A stretch of 41,299 nucleotides of DNA from CAYMRB01 sp964392615 (lineage in GTDB: Bacteria > Planctomycetota > UBA8108), in NCBI GenBank assembly GCA_964392615.1, contig CAYMRB010000027.1, positions 1 to 41,299 on the forward strand, given 5' to 3'. Both the position numbers and the translations under genes were made by a program. Of the stretch, positions 8,775 to 17,059 are shown one piece after another; the stretch's first letter is position 1, and each line of letters opens with the position of its first letter. A model generated the notes under the pieces. It worked only from the letters and a program-made list of their open reading frames with translations, did no database searches and was not told the DNA's origin.

Positions 8775-9368
8775 GTGGGTTGTACCTGTAAGGTGACCGA
8801 TCTCAGCAACGACCACGACAGCAGCGACGACGCCCTCGTCGTGCGAGGCGCCCGGGGTGACCGGGAAGCGTTGCACCTGCTCGTCGAGCGCTGGGAGAGG
8901 CCGGTGTTCGCGTTCATCGTCAAGATGGTCGGGTCCCGAGAAGACGCCCAAGACCTTACCCAGGAAGTGTTTGTGCGCGTCTGCAGGAGCGCGCACCGAT
9001 ATCGCCCGTCCGGCCGGTTCCAGAGCTGGATCTTGCGAATCGCAGGGAACATCGTGCGGACGCGGCTGCGGCGACGACGGATCCTGCGATGGGTGCGCTT
9101 CGATGCCGCTGATCACGACAGCCCGTCGACCCCGGCGGCGAACGACGCGTCGCTCGAGAAGCTCGAGACGAGGCGAACGGTGCACTCGGCACTTCTCGAC
9201 CTGCCCGATCGGCAGCGTCGAGCGATCGCGCTCCGCTATTTCGACGAGTTGAGCTACCAGGAGGTGGCCGATGCCATGGGCGTGAGTGTTTCCGCGGTCG
9301 ATTCTCTTCTGCACCGGGCCCTCGCCGCGTTGAGGCAGAACACGTCATTGAAGGAATCCGGGAAATGA
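8775..9368 (+). CDS. ECF sigma factor (RNA polymerase sigma-70 family)
   Basis: Extracytoplasmic-function sigma factor with region 2 (FAFIVKMVGSREDAQDLTQEVFVRV, split by the usual DAQDLTQE motif) and region 4 (LPDRQRRAIALRYFDELSYQEVA, then a helix-turn-helix with SVSAVDSLLHRALAALR). The GTG at 8775 has GGAGG at 8766-8770 but only a 4-nt spacer. A second GTG at 8793 (VTDLSNDHDSS) is a plausible alternative start. Its stop overlaps the anti-sigma start by 4 nt (ATGA at 9365-9368), so the two are translationally coupled. It would drive its own operon and an unknown regulon when released by the downstream anti-sigma. Confidence 0.9.
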   Translation: MGCTCKVTDLSNDHDSSDDALVVRGARGDREALHLLVERWERPVFAFIVKMVGSREDAQDLTQEVFVRVCRSAHRYRPSGRFQSWILRIAGNIVRTRLRRRRILRWVRFDAADHDSPSTPAANDASLEKLETRRTVHSALLDLPDRQRRAIALRYFDELSYQEVADAMGVSVSAVDSLLHRALAALRQNTSLKESGK

Positions 9369-9790
9369 CCCACGAAAGCGAACATATCGACTCCAGACGG
9401 CTTCGGCTGTATGTCGAGGGCGAGCTTTCGCCGGCTGAGTCCGAAGCTGTCGGGCGGCACCTTCACGACTGTGCGCACTGCCGAGTCGAGACGGCGGAGC
9501 TCCGCGACGTGCTCGAATCCTTGAAGATCGAGGCTTCCGCTGCTCCGCTCCGTCCCGTATGGCCCTACGTGGAGGAAAGACTGAGGCAGGGCGAATCGCG
9601 CCGCCTGAGTCTCGTGTCTGCCCTCGCGGCAGCGGCAGGATTGGTCATCGCTCTCCTCATCGGGGCGCGGGCCGACCCGTCAGACAGCGGCACGTGGTCA
9701 GCGCTCGGCTTCGCCGTTTCCTCGGATCGTGATATCGCCGTCGTCGACTTCGCGTCATCCGAGCCGAATGAGGGAGGATCCTCGTCATGA
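9365..9790 (+). CDS. Zinc-finger anti-sigma factor, membrane-anchored
   Basis: The N-terminal ZAS (zf-HC2) domain has the zinc signature H32-x3-C36-x2-C39 (HLHDCAHC), which binds the cognate ECF sigma at the inner face of the membrane. A single transmembrane helix (about residues 81-101, LSLVSALAAAAGLVIALLIG) is followed by a ~40-residue periplasmic tail. AAGGA at 9351-9355 serves as SD inside the end of the sigma gene. Start and stop overlap both neighbours by 4 nt, giving a tight three-gene operon with the sigma factor and the periplasmic sensor. Confidence 0.88.
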   Translation: MTHESEHIDSRRLRLYVEGELSPAESEAVGRHLHDCAHCRVETAELRDVLESLKIEASAAPLRPVWPYVEERLRQGESRRLSLVSALAAAAGLVIALLIGARADPSDSGTWSALGFAVSSDRDIAVVDFASSEPNEGGSSS

Positions 9791-10332
9791 AGCGACGCTG
9801 GTGGATTCCGCTGCTCTTCCTGTCGTTGGGGCTGAACGTCGGTTTGTTGGTGGTTCGTTTTCTGCCCCGTCGCCCGCCACCTCCACCGCCGATCCAGGAG
9901 CGTCTTCCGCTCCTGGAGGAACATCTCTCGCGAATGACCGAGCACCTCGGATTGAGCGATGCACAGCGCGGCGAATTGCGGGCGGTCTACGAGAAGGTCT
10001 TTCCGGATCTCGTCGCGTGCAGGTCCCGCGTTCGGGAGGCTCGCGGCGAACTGGAGACGTCCTACCAAACACCGAGTCTGAATCTCGAAGCGCTCAGGGA
10101 ACGGCTCGAACGCTTGGTCTCCGTCCAGGCCGAATTCGACGCGCTCATGACCGAGACGATCGTGCAGGAGGCCGCGATTCTCTCGGCCGATCAAAGGCGG
10201 CTCTACATCGAGCGGATGCCCTGGAAGGGGGCGACATCCCCCTCGAGGCAACCGCCGCCGCCGGGCGCCGGCCATCCCCCACCACCCGGCGGGAAGGGCC
10301 CGCCGCCACCGCCGCCGCCGGACAATACCTGA
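9787..10332 (+). CDS. CnrX/ZraP-like periplasmic sensor or chaperone (181 aa)
   Basis: An N-terminal membrane anchor (about residues 5-26) and a short Pro-rich linker precede a helical-hairpin domain (about 33-145: LPLLEEHLSRMTEHLGLSDAQ ... LSADQRRLYIERM) of the heavy-metal-resistance / LTXXQ type found in CnrX, ZraP and CpxP. The last ~30 residues are Pro/Gly-rich. AGGGAGGA at 9771-9778 is a good SD. The order sigma, anti-sigma, CnrX-like protein mirrors the Cupriavidus CnrYXH logic, where CnrX senses metal and controls CnrY/CnrH. The hairpin here has no obvious His/Met metal ligands, so its signal could be metal or envelope stress. Confidence 0.75.
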   Translation: MKRRWWIPLLFLSLGLNVGLLVVRFLPRRPPPPPPIQERLPLLEEHLSRMTEHLGLSDAQRGELRAVYEKVFPDLVACRSRVREARGELETSYQTPSLNLEALRERLERLVSVQAEFDALMTETIVQEAAILSADQRRLYIERMPWKGATSPSRQPPPPGAGHPPPPGGKGPPPPPPPDNT

Positions 10333-10438
10333 TTTTTCTCCGCAGGGTTCGTGACGGCCGCGCGTTTGGTGAGCTGAGTCCGCCGCCGAGTCCGCGACGG
10401 ACTCCAGCAAACTGAGAACCCAACGAGACCATCGCGCG

Positions 10439-11968
10439 ATGCAAAGCCCGTTCTCCGTGCTCAGGCGCCGTCCGCACATCGCTCTCGCGCACTCGCTCGT
10501 CGTGGCGGGCCTTTTGATTCCATCCATGGTGCTCGCCGACTCCGAGGCAGAGCGCGGGCGGGCGAAGACGCAGGCAGAGAGCTACTGGGACGAGGTCACC
10601 GCCGGACAGCGCGTTTCGACGTTCCACTTCTTTCTCACGCAGAAAGACTGGAAGGCCATGCATCCGGCCAGAGGTTCGCGACGTGGCCCGCCGCGCGGCC
10701 GGCGATCCTTCGAGGGAGGGCCGCCGCGCTTCGAGGGAGGGCCGCCGCCCTTCGATGGGGGACCGCCTCGTCCTCAGGAGCCACGCGGTTCCGGGGGGAC
10801 GGAGTATTCGTACGTACAGGGCGCCATGGTCGTCGACGGCGAGCGCTACGACGGCATCGGCCTGAGGTTCAAGGGCAACTCCTCGTTCAGATTCTCCGGC
10901 GACAGCCCCCGCAAGCCGTTCAAGGTCGACACGAACCGCTTCGTTCGCGGGCTCAAGTTCCATGGCAGAACCAAGCTCAACTTTTCGACGGCGTTCAAGG
11001 ATCCGACGTATCTCAAGGAGAAACTCGGATACGACACGTATCGAGCCGCCGGACTCCCCACGCCGGACGTGGGCTGGGCCCGACTCTACCTGACTGTGGA
11101 GGGTCTGTACGACGCTCAGTACCTCGGGCTCTACGTTCTGATCCAGCAAGTAGACGACAGGTTCGTCGAGACGCACTTCGGCGAGGACTCCGATAGTAGC
11201 CTGCTGATGAAGCCGGACGGGCTGCGCGACTGGAGGTACCTCGGTGAGAACGCCGAGCCGTACGACGAGTCGTACAACATCAAGGAAGGCGAGAAGAGCA
11301 CGGAGCTCATCGAGCGTTTCGCCGCGTTTCTCAGGATTCTCGAAGAGGGTTCGGACACCGCGTTCGCCGCCGCGGCCCGCGACTACGTCGACCTGGAGAA
11401 CCTGGCGAGCTACCTCGCCGCGACGGCTCTGATGACGAGCTTGGACAGCTTCGTCGCCGCCCCTCACAACTACTACGTCCTGGTGGATGCGGCCGATCGC
11501 AAGATGAAGATCCTGCCGTGGGACGTCAACGAAGCCTGGGCAACCTTCACGCTGGGCGCGAGCGCGGAAGCGTTGGCGGGCTGGGACATTCGACGCCCGT
11601 GGGTCGGCGAGCGACGACTTCTCGAGAGGCTGTTCGAGATCGAGTCCTTTCAGACTCTCTACCTTTCCAAGGTCCGAGGTCTCCTCGCCGCGCACTTCAC
11701 CGAGAACGAGCTGTTCGCTCGAATCCGGAAGTATCGGGAGATCGTCAAGCCCCTCCTCGCCGACGATCCGTTCGGCAAGGGCGTCGAAGGCATGGTGGAC
11801 GGTCTGGAGCGAAGCACAGCGAGTGCTCCCGCGGGGGGGCCGTCACGCGAAGCGAGCATCGGGGTGAAGCCGTTCGTCAAGATGCGCATCGCAGCGGTAG
11901 CCAAGCAGCTCTCCGCGAACGAGACGGGAGTCCGGCTCGAGCGTCGGAGACGGCGGGGGCCACGGTAG
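10439..11968 (+). CDS. Secreted CotH-kinase-fold protein with GGPP repeats
   Basis: A signal peptide (about residues 1-33, ending PSMVLA/DSE) precedes a CotH domain. Landmarks: GIGLRFKGNSSFRF, the basic strand KPFKVDT, KLNFSTAFKDPTYLKEKL, the YLGLYVLIQQVDDRF hairpin, and the catalytic-type region DSFVAAPHNYYVLVDA followed by ILPWDVNEAW. CotH proteins are atypical kinases; in Bacillus CotH phosphorylates spore-coat proteins, while the function in Planctomycetes is unknown. A 7-residue repeat (xFEGGPP, about 90-111) sits between the N-terminal strand and the CotH core. The gene starts 106 bp after the sensor operon and is followed by a second CotH gene. The C-terminus is strongly basic (RRRRRGPR). 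Confidence 0.85.
   Translation: MQSPFSVLRRRPHIALAHSLVVAGLLIPSMVLADSEAERGRAKTQAESYWDEVTAGQRVSTFHFFLTQKDWKAMHPARGSRRGPPRGRRSFEGGPPRFEGGPPPFDGGPPRPQEPRGSGGTEYSYVQGAMVVDGERYDGIGLRFKGNSSFRFSGDSPRKPFKVDTNRFVRGLKFHGRTKLNFSTAFKDPTYLKEKLGYDTYRAAGLPTPDVGWARLYLTVEGLYDAQYLGLYVLIQQVDDRFVETHFGEDSDSSLLMKPDGLRDWRYLGENAEPYDESYNIKEGEKSTELIERFAAFLRILEEGSDTAFAAAARDYVDLENLASYLAATALMTSLDSFVAAPHNYYVLVDAADRKMKILPWDVNEAWATFTLGASAEALAGWDIRRPWVGERRLLERLFEIESFQTLYLSKVRGLLAAHFTENELFARIRKYREIVKPLLADDPFGKGVEGMVDGLERSTASAPAGGPSREASIGVKPFVKMRIAAVAKQLSANETGVRLERRRRRGPR
10709..10771 (+). repeat. Three 21-nt tandem repeats in the first CotH gene
   Basis: Units at 10709-10729, 10730-10750 and 10751-10771. The first two are nearly identical and the third is diverged. 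Each encodes F-[E/D]-G-G-P-P-x. The unit keeps the reading frame. Confidence 0.8.
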
Positions 11969-12055
11969 ATCTCTCCCGACAGCTCGCCTGACGACGGGGC
12001 GTCGGTTCCACCGAAGTCGTCACCTCATCCGTCGCATCGAAGGAGGATACGGAAC

Positions 12056-14563
12056 ATGCGTACGTCAGACGAATTGCCCTTCCCGCCCGTGCTCCGAGCG
12101 CTGCGATCGATCGCTCTCATCGCGACGGCGCTGTGCTTCTTCACGCCGGGAGCGCGCGGCCAGGAGCTGGACGTCGGTCTCTATGACTGCTCCATCCTGC
12201 GGACGATCCAGCTGAGCTTCGCCGACGCGGGATTCTGGGACGAGCTCACGGAAGTCTCGAGCACCGAGGACGAGTACGCCGTCGCCGACATGGTCGTGGA
12301 CGGCGAAACGTACCCCGGAGTCGGCGTGCGCTTTCGCGGCAACACCTCCCAGATCGGGGTGGGGTTCAAGCGGTCCTTCAAGATCGCGGTGGACCACACG
12401 GATCCCGAGCAGCGTCTCTACGGCTACCGGACTCTCAAGCTGAACAACGGAGCCAGCGATCCCTCGTTTCTCCGGGAGGTGCTCTACTCGCGCATCGGGC
12501 ACGAGTACTGCCCGAGTCCGACAGCGAACCACGTGAAGCTCGTGCTCAACGGCGAGAGCTGGGGCGTCTACGTCAACGTCCAGCAGTTCAACAAGGACTT
12601 CCTCGACGAGTGGTTCGATGGCAACGACGGCAACCGATGGAAGTCGCCGTCGGGATCGGGCACGGGCGATGGCACCGACCCGGGCGCTGGTGGTTTGCCG
12701 GGCGGCGGTGATGGCCCGCCGCCCGGAGGTGGAGGCCCGCCGCCCGGAGGTGGAGGCCTGCCGCCCGGAGGTGGATTCGAGGGCGGTGACGGCGCACTGA
12801 GCTGGCTGGGCGCTGCCGCTGCTGCCTACGAAGCCATCTACGAGCTCAAATCGGACGATCAAGAGGATCCCTGGGGCTCGATGGTCGCCTTCTGTGATGC
12901 CTTCAACAACACCTCGGACGAAGAGTTCGAGGCGATCGCTTCCGACATCCTGGACGTCGACGGAGCGCTTTGGACGATCGCGCTCGAGAATGTCTTCGGC
13001 GACGGGGACGGTTACCTCGCGAAGGGGCAGGACTACACGATCTACCAGGATGAGAACAGCGGCCGTTTCCACCTGATCCAGCACGATGGTAACGAGAGCT
13101 TCGGTAGCGCCCGTGAATGGACTCTGTTGCAGGACGCCGACAACGCGAATCGTCCGATCGTCAGTCGGCTACTCTCCGCTCCGGAATTCCGTGCTCGCTA
13201 CGTCGCGCACGTTCGCACGTTGCTCGACGAGGTCTTCAGCTGGGAAGCTCTCGGACCGGTCGCCGAGGACATCGTGTCCGTCATCCGGGTCGAGGTCGAG
13301 AACGACACGAAGAAGCTGTACTCGACGACAGACTTCTACACGAACCTCGAGACTGCGGTGGCGGCGACCGGCGCGTCGCCGGGCCCGTCATCGTTCAGCG
13401 GTCTGCGGGAGTTCGTGGACGCGCGGCGCTCGTACTTGCTGACCTTCAGCGAGCTCACCGTCACACCGCCGATGATCTCCGACATTCGGCTCCTGCTCGG
13501 CACCGCGGAAGATGGTGCGGCAGCGGAGCCAGTCGCCGGCGAGGAAGTCTCCGTGAACGTGCGACTGGAGTCTCCGGACGGGATCGATAGCGTCGTCGTC
13601 TACTATTCCTTCGGGGCGGACATGCCGTTCGACTCGGCGTATCTGCAGGACGACGGCCTGCACGACGATGGGCTGGGGAGTGATGGCGTCTACGGAGGCG
13701 CTATCCCCGGGCAACCGGCCGATACGGTCGTTCGGTACTACGTCGAAGCTCGCTCCGGCGATGTCTCGATGTTCGAGCCGCGTCGCACCGAGTACGGCGC
13801 GCTGTCCTATCAGGTCGGGGTGGGGCCCAGCCTGTCGAGTTCGGTCGTCATCAACGAGTTGATGGCCGTCAACGACTCGAGCCTCGCCGATCCCCAGGGT
13901 GAGCATGACGACTGGATCGAGCTCCACAACCTCACCTCGGATGAACTCGATCTTTCCGGGATGTACTTGAGTGACAAGGAAGACAACCCGCGCAAGTGGT
14001 CGTTTCCGGACGGCACATCGATCGCCGCGAACGGTTTCCTGATCGTCTGGGCCGACGAGGATGGCGAAGATCAACCGGGTCTCCACGCGAACTTCAAGCT
14101 GTCGAGCTCCGGCGAGACCGTCTTGCTCGTCGATCGCGATGACCGGGAGAACCTGCTCCTCGATCGAGTGGATTTCCCGCCGCTGGGGTCGGATCGATCC
14201 TGGGGGCGCATCGTCGACGGGAGCGGCGAGTTCGGGGATCTCGACCCGACCCCGGGCCAGGCGAATGCAGGCGACGATCCTTCGGCGTCGTTCGTCCGAG
14301 GTGACGTCGACGCCGACGGAGGCCACAGCATCAGCGATGCGGTGCGGATTCTCCTCTACCTGTTCGCGGCCGGAGCCGAGCCGGGTTGCCTCGACACAGC
14401 CGACGTCGACGATACGGGAGCCGTCAACCTGGGCGACGCGACCTTCCTGCTCGCGCACTTGTTTCAGCGTGGCTCGCCCCCGGCCGCTCCGACGTCGGAG
14501 TGCGGCCCGGACCCGAGTGCGGACGGGTTGAGCTGCTCCTCGTTCGGCGGCTGCGGCGACTGA
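12056..14563 (+). CDS. Secreted CotH protein with lamin-tail and dockerin modules (835 aa)
   Basis: AGGAGG at 12041-12046 supports the start. A signal peptide (cleavage near GARG/QELD) is followed by a CotH core (about 40-475; GVGVRFRGNTSQIG, KRSFKIAVD, LKLNNGASDPSFLREVL, WGVYVNVQQFNKDFL, GRFHLIQHDGNESFG). A Gly/Pro repeat lies at about 205-242. A beta-sandwich module at ~480-590 precedes a lamin-tail domain (about 597-740; VVINELMAVN, DDWIELHNLTSDELDLSG, ANFKLSSSGETVLLVD). At the C-terminus is a type I dockerin-like pair of calcium loops (GDVDADGGHSISDAVRIL and ADVDDTGAVNLGDATFLL). The last ~35 residues are Cys-containing. Modules suggest display in an extracellular complex or on the cell surface. 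Confidence 0.87.
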   Translation: MRTSDELPFPPVLRALRSIALIATALCFFTPGARGQELDVGLYDCSILRTIQLSFADAGFWDELTEVSSTEDEYAVADMVVDGETYPGVGVRFRGNTSQIGVGFKRSFKIAVDHTDPEQRLYGYRTLKLNNGASDPSFLREVLYSRIGHEYCPSPTANHVKLVLNGESWGVYVNVQQFNKDFLDEWFDGNDGNRWKSPSGSGTGDGTDPGAGGLPGGGDGPPPGGGGPPPGGGGLPPGGGFEGGDGALSWLGAAAAAYEAIYELKSDDQEDPWGSMVAFCDAFNNTSDEEFEAIASDILDVDGALWTIALENVFGDGDGYLAKGQDYTIYQDENSGRFHLIQHDGNESFGSAREWTLLQDADNANRPIVSRLLSAPEFRARYVAHVRTLLDEVFSWEALGPVAEDIVSVIRVEVENDTKKLYSTTDFYTNLETAVAATGASPGPSSFSGLREFVDARRSYLLTFSELTVTPPMISDIRLLLGTAEDGAAAEPVAGEEVSVNVRLESPDGIDSVVVYYSFGADMPFDSAYLQDDGLHDDGLGSDGVYGGAIPGQPADTVVRYYVEARSGDVSMFEPRRTEYGALSYQVGVGPSLSSSVVINELMAVNDSSLADPQGEHDDWIELHNLTSDELDLSGMYLSDKEDNPRKWSFPDGTSIAANGFLIVWADEDGEDQPGLHANFKLSSSGETVLLVDRDDRENLLLDRVDFPPLGSDRSWGRIVDGSGEFGDLDPTPGQANAGDDPSASFVRGDVDADGGHSISDAVRILLYLFAAGAEPGCLDTADVDDTGAVNLGDATFLLAHLFQRGSPPAAPTSECGPDPSADGLSCSSFGGCGD
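12713..12775 (+). repeat. Three 21-nt tandem repeats in the second CotH gene
   Basis: Units at 12713-12733, 12734-12754 and 12755-12775. Units 1 and 2 are identical and unit 3 differs at one base (T for C). Each encodes a G-[PL]-P-P-G-G-G type heptad. The near-identity suggests recent slippage expansion. Confidence 0.9.
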
Positions 14564-14612
14564 CGCTTGACGGCCGGCTGATCCCCAGGTTCCGAGCACG
14601 CTCCAGTCGAGT

Positions 14613-14641
14613 TGTACGCCCGTGCCGTGGTCGAGTAGCAT
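14613..14641 (+). promoter_or_regulatory. Sigma-70-type promoter upstream of the GH16 gene
   Basis: TTGTAC (14613-14618), a 17-bp spacer, and TAGCAT (14636-14641). The predicted transcript start is about 80 nt before the GH16 ATG at 14729. Both boxes match the consensus at four of six positions or better, and the spacing is ideal. Confidence 0.5.
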
Positions 14642-14728
14642 CGGACGGCATGAACATAGCTCGACCTCGGCAGCTCCTTCTGCCGCTCGTCAGGTCCGGG
14701 CATTCCCTACGACCGGGGATGACGATAG

Positions 14729-15583
14729 ATGAACGACGTCAAAAGAACACCTTCACGAAGCCGTCTGGCGGGCGCCTGTTGTCTCATCGGTCTTGGCGCC
14801 ATCCTCTGTACCGGCGCCGATGAGAGCGCCGACTCTCCCTCGCAGCGCCGTCTCGAGATACCCGGCTGGAAGCTCGTGTGGCACGACGAGTTCGCCGGGG
14901 ACAAGCTGAACAGCGCCGTCTGGACGCGCTGCAAGCGCGGTCGGCCGGACTGGAAGAACACGATGTCGGACGATCCTCGCCTGCTGAAGGTCAAGGACGG
15001 CATCTTGCACCTTCGCGGCATCGTCAACGACAAGAAGGCGAGAGACTCGGCGCCCTACCTGACGGCCGGCGTGACCAGTCGAGGGAAGTTCGCCTTCAAG
15101 TACGGCAAGGTGCAGATCCGGGCGCGCTTCAAGTGTGCTCAGGGATCCTGGCCCGCGCTGTGGATGTTGGGCGCCGAGAAGGGCTGGCCCGCGGGCGGTG
15201 AGGTCGACCTGATGGAGCACCTGAACTTCGACCACAAGGTCTATCAGACGGTGCATTCCGAGTACACGGTCCGAGTCGACAAGACGAACAGACCGCGAAA
15301 AGGTGGTACGGCGAAGATCAAGCGCGATACCTGGAACACCTACGGCTGTGAGTGGGACGCGAACAAGATCGTTTTCACCGTGAACGGCAAGCCCACGCAC
15401 ACCTATCCGCGCGTGCCTGCGAAGGGCGAGAAGCAGTGGCCGTTTCAGCAGCCGTTCTACTTCATCCTTTCCATGCAGATCGGCGGGAAGTGGGTCAACG
15501 GCTCGGGGCCCACTGACCCGTCCCACTATCCGGCGGGGCTGGAGATCGACTGGGTGCGCGTGTTCAAACGAAAGAAGCCGTGA
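14729..15583 (+). CDS. Secreted GH16 beta-glucanase (laminarinase-like)
   Basis: Retaining endo-beta-glycanase for laminarin-type beta-1,3(4)-glucans or related galactans. A signal peptide covers about residues 1-32. The GH16 fold starts at WKLVWHDEFAG, a hallmark N-terminal strand, and runs through TAGVTSRGKFAFKYGKVQI, the substrate-groove segment GSWPALWMLG, and the active site GGEVDLMEHL, where E158 (nucleophile), D160 and E163 (acid/base) form the ExDxxE beta-bulge signature. The final strand GLEIDWVRVFKR closes the sandwich. At 284 aa it is a bare catalytic domain with no added binding module. Beta-bulge enzymes are mostly laminarinases, but agarase- and carrageenase-like specificities occur, so the substrate is inferred. 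Confidence 0.9.
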   Translation: MNDVKRTPSRSRLAGACCLIGLGAILCTGADESADSPSQRRLEIPGWKLVWHDEFAGDKLNSAVWTRCKRGRPDWKNTMSDDPRLLKVKDGILHLRGIVNDKKARDSAPYLTAGVTSRGKFAFKYGKVQIRARFKCAQGSWPALWMLGAEKGWPAGGEVDLMEHLNFDHKVYQTVHSEYTVRVDKTNRPRKGGTAKIKRDTWNTYGCEWDANKIVFTVNGKPTHTYPRVPAKGEKQWPFQQPFYFILSMQIGGKWVNGSGPTDPSHYPAGLEIDWVRVFKRKKP

Positions 15584-15634
15584 CCGAGCACTCGGGGGAT
15601 GATATCGGTCCGGGGCGACCGCCGCGCATAGCGT

Positions 15635-15649
15635 CCGCTTGACAAGCGG
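15635..15649 (+). terminator. Hairpin downstream of the GH16 gene
   Basis: CCGCTT (15635-15640) and AAGCGG (15644-15649) with a 3-nt loop, about 50 nt after the GH16 stop. No T-run follows. It may stop or stabilise the GH16 transcript. Confidence 0.35.
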
Positions 15650-15724
15650 CGCCGAGGAGCGGATTCTTCCTGGGGGCACCGGCCGAACATCGTCTTTGAC
15701 CGGCAGGCCACCACCAACGGGCAG

Positions 15725-15773
15725 GTCTCACGGACCGAAGGCTCTGACCTTCGTCGATTGGCTTCCGTGAGAC
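15725..15773 (+). promoter_or_regulatory. Nested inverted repeat in the serpin upstream region
   Basis: The outer arms GTCTCACGG (15725-15733) and CCGTGAGAC (15765-15773) are a perfect 9-bp inverted repeat. Inside them CGAAGG (15736-15741) and CCTTCG (15748-15753) form a second hairpin with a 6-nt loop. The element ends 83 nt before the serpin start at 15857. It could fold as a leader RNA structure, act as a cruciform or operator, or end the previous transcript. Confidence 0.5.
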
Positions 15774-15856
15774 AACGCGGCGACTGTCGATTTCGTCGTC
15801 GAGCAGGTCGCCCTCCCTTCTCCGAGGATCTACAGACTGACCGGGGAGGAGTTGCG

Positions 15857-17059
15857 ATGATCACGTCCAGTCGCTCGAGCGCACGGGCGGACCTCACGTC
15901 CGAGGAGGCGCGCATCCGGGAGTCCTGTAACCGGTTCGCGATCGATCTCTACCGCCATCTCCGGGAGGGCAACGGCAACCTCTTCTTCTCTCCGTACAGC
16001 GCGTTCTACGCGCTCGCCATCACCCGTGAGGGAGCGGACGGAGAGACGAGGCGGCAGATGGACGAGGCGTTGCGTCTACCGCCGGGTCCGGACCGCCTGC
16101 ACCCATTTCTCTCCGACCTCAACCGCCGACTGACCGAGAAGCCGGAGTCCGCGGAGACGGAGCTGAAGCTGGCCACGGCCTTCTGGACGGCGCGAGGGTT
16201 CGCGTTCTCGGCCCCATTCCTCGATCTGGCGACCCGGCAGCATGACGTGCACGTGGAGGAGGTCGACTTCGCCGGAGCTGCCGAGGAGTGCATCAACCGC
16301 TGGGTCGAGCGCCAGAGCGACGGGAAGATCAGAGACCTCATCCGACCCGGATCTCTGGACCCGACCGCGACGACGCTGGTCCTGACGAACGTCCTGCACC
16401 TGCTGGGCGTCTGGGACAGCAAGTTCAAGGTCGCGGACACGGCTCCACGGACGTTCCGGGTCGATCAGGACACGCGGATCGACGTGCCGACGATGTCCCA
16501 GGCGAGCGAGTTTCGCTACCACGAGACGGACGCTGCCCAGATCCTCGAGCTACCCTACGAAGGAAACGAGCTCGCCATGCTCCTCGTGCTGCCGGCCGAG
16601 GACCGCGCGCTCGAGGAGATCGAGAGCGCCCTGAGCCCGGAGACTCTCGTACGGTGGACCGAGAGCCTCGAAGCCTGCGAGGTCGAGGTGTTCCTACCCA
16701 AGCTGAAGCTCGAATCGACGTGCCCCTTGAAGAGCACTCTGAAGGCGATGGGGATGCGCGATGTCTTCAATTATGGCGTCGCGGACCTCTCTCGCATGAC
16801 GGGGAGAACCCCTGCGGCTCTGGCGGTCTCTGACGTCTTTCAGAAGACCTATCTGGACGTCAACGAGGAGGGCGTCGAGGCAGCTGCCGCCACCGCCGTC
16901 GAGTTCGACAAGCTCTGCTGCTCCCCGGAGGCGAAGGTCTTTCGAACGGATCGTCCGTTCCTTTTCGTGATCAGAGAGTCGCGCAGCGGCGTCATTCTCT
17001 TCGTGGGCAGAGTACTCCGCCCTGACGTGACAACATCCGACCATGAGGACTTGGCATGA
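15857..17059 (+). CDS. Serpin (inhibitory-type, intracellular), 400 aa
   Basis: Serine-protease-inhibitor fold of normal length (~370-400 aa). The start at 15857 has GGGGAGGA at 15843-15850 and removes an Arg-rich upstream extension. There is no signal peptide, so it should act in the cytoplasm. Serpin marks: NLFFSPYSAFYALAI (helix B region), LVLTNVLHLLGVWDSKF, the breach/shutter strands, and DRPFLFVIRESRSGVILFVGRV at the end. The reactive-loop hinge EEGVEAAAAT (337-346) is the small-residue pattern of true inhibitors. Counting from P17 = E337 puts P1 at Leu353 with Cys354 at P1', suggesting chymotrypsin-, elastase- or cysteine-protease-like targets. Its stop overlaps the next gene by 4 nt. 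Confidence 0.93.
   Translation: MITSSRSSARADLTSEEARIRESCNRFAIDLYRHLREGNGNLFFSPYSAFYALAITREGADGETRRQMDEALRLPPGPDRLHPFLSDLNRRLTEKPESAETELKLATAFWTARGFAFSAPFLDLATRQHDVHVEEVDFAGAAEECINRWVERQSDGKIRDLIRPGSLDPTATTLVLTNVLHLLGVWDSKFKVADTAPRTFRVDQDTRIDVPTMSQASEFRYHETDAAQILELPYEGNELAMLLVLPAEDRALEEIESALSPETLVRWTESLEACEVEVFLPKLKLESTCPLKSTLKAMGMRDVFNYGVADLSRMTGRTPAALAVSDVFQKTYLDVNEEGVEAAAATAVEFDKLCCSPEAKVFRTDRPFLFVIRESRSGVILFVGRVLRPDVTTSDHEDLA

Noticed and set aside
12713..12775. Tandem repeats as a possible CRISPR or VNTR-type non-coding array
   Set aside because: The 21-nt units keep frame inside a CDS and have no spacers; they encode Gly/Pro heptads.
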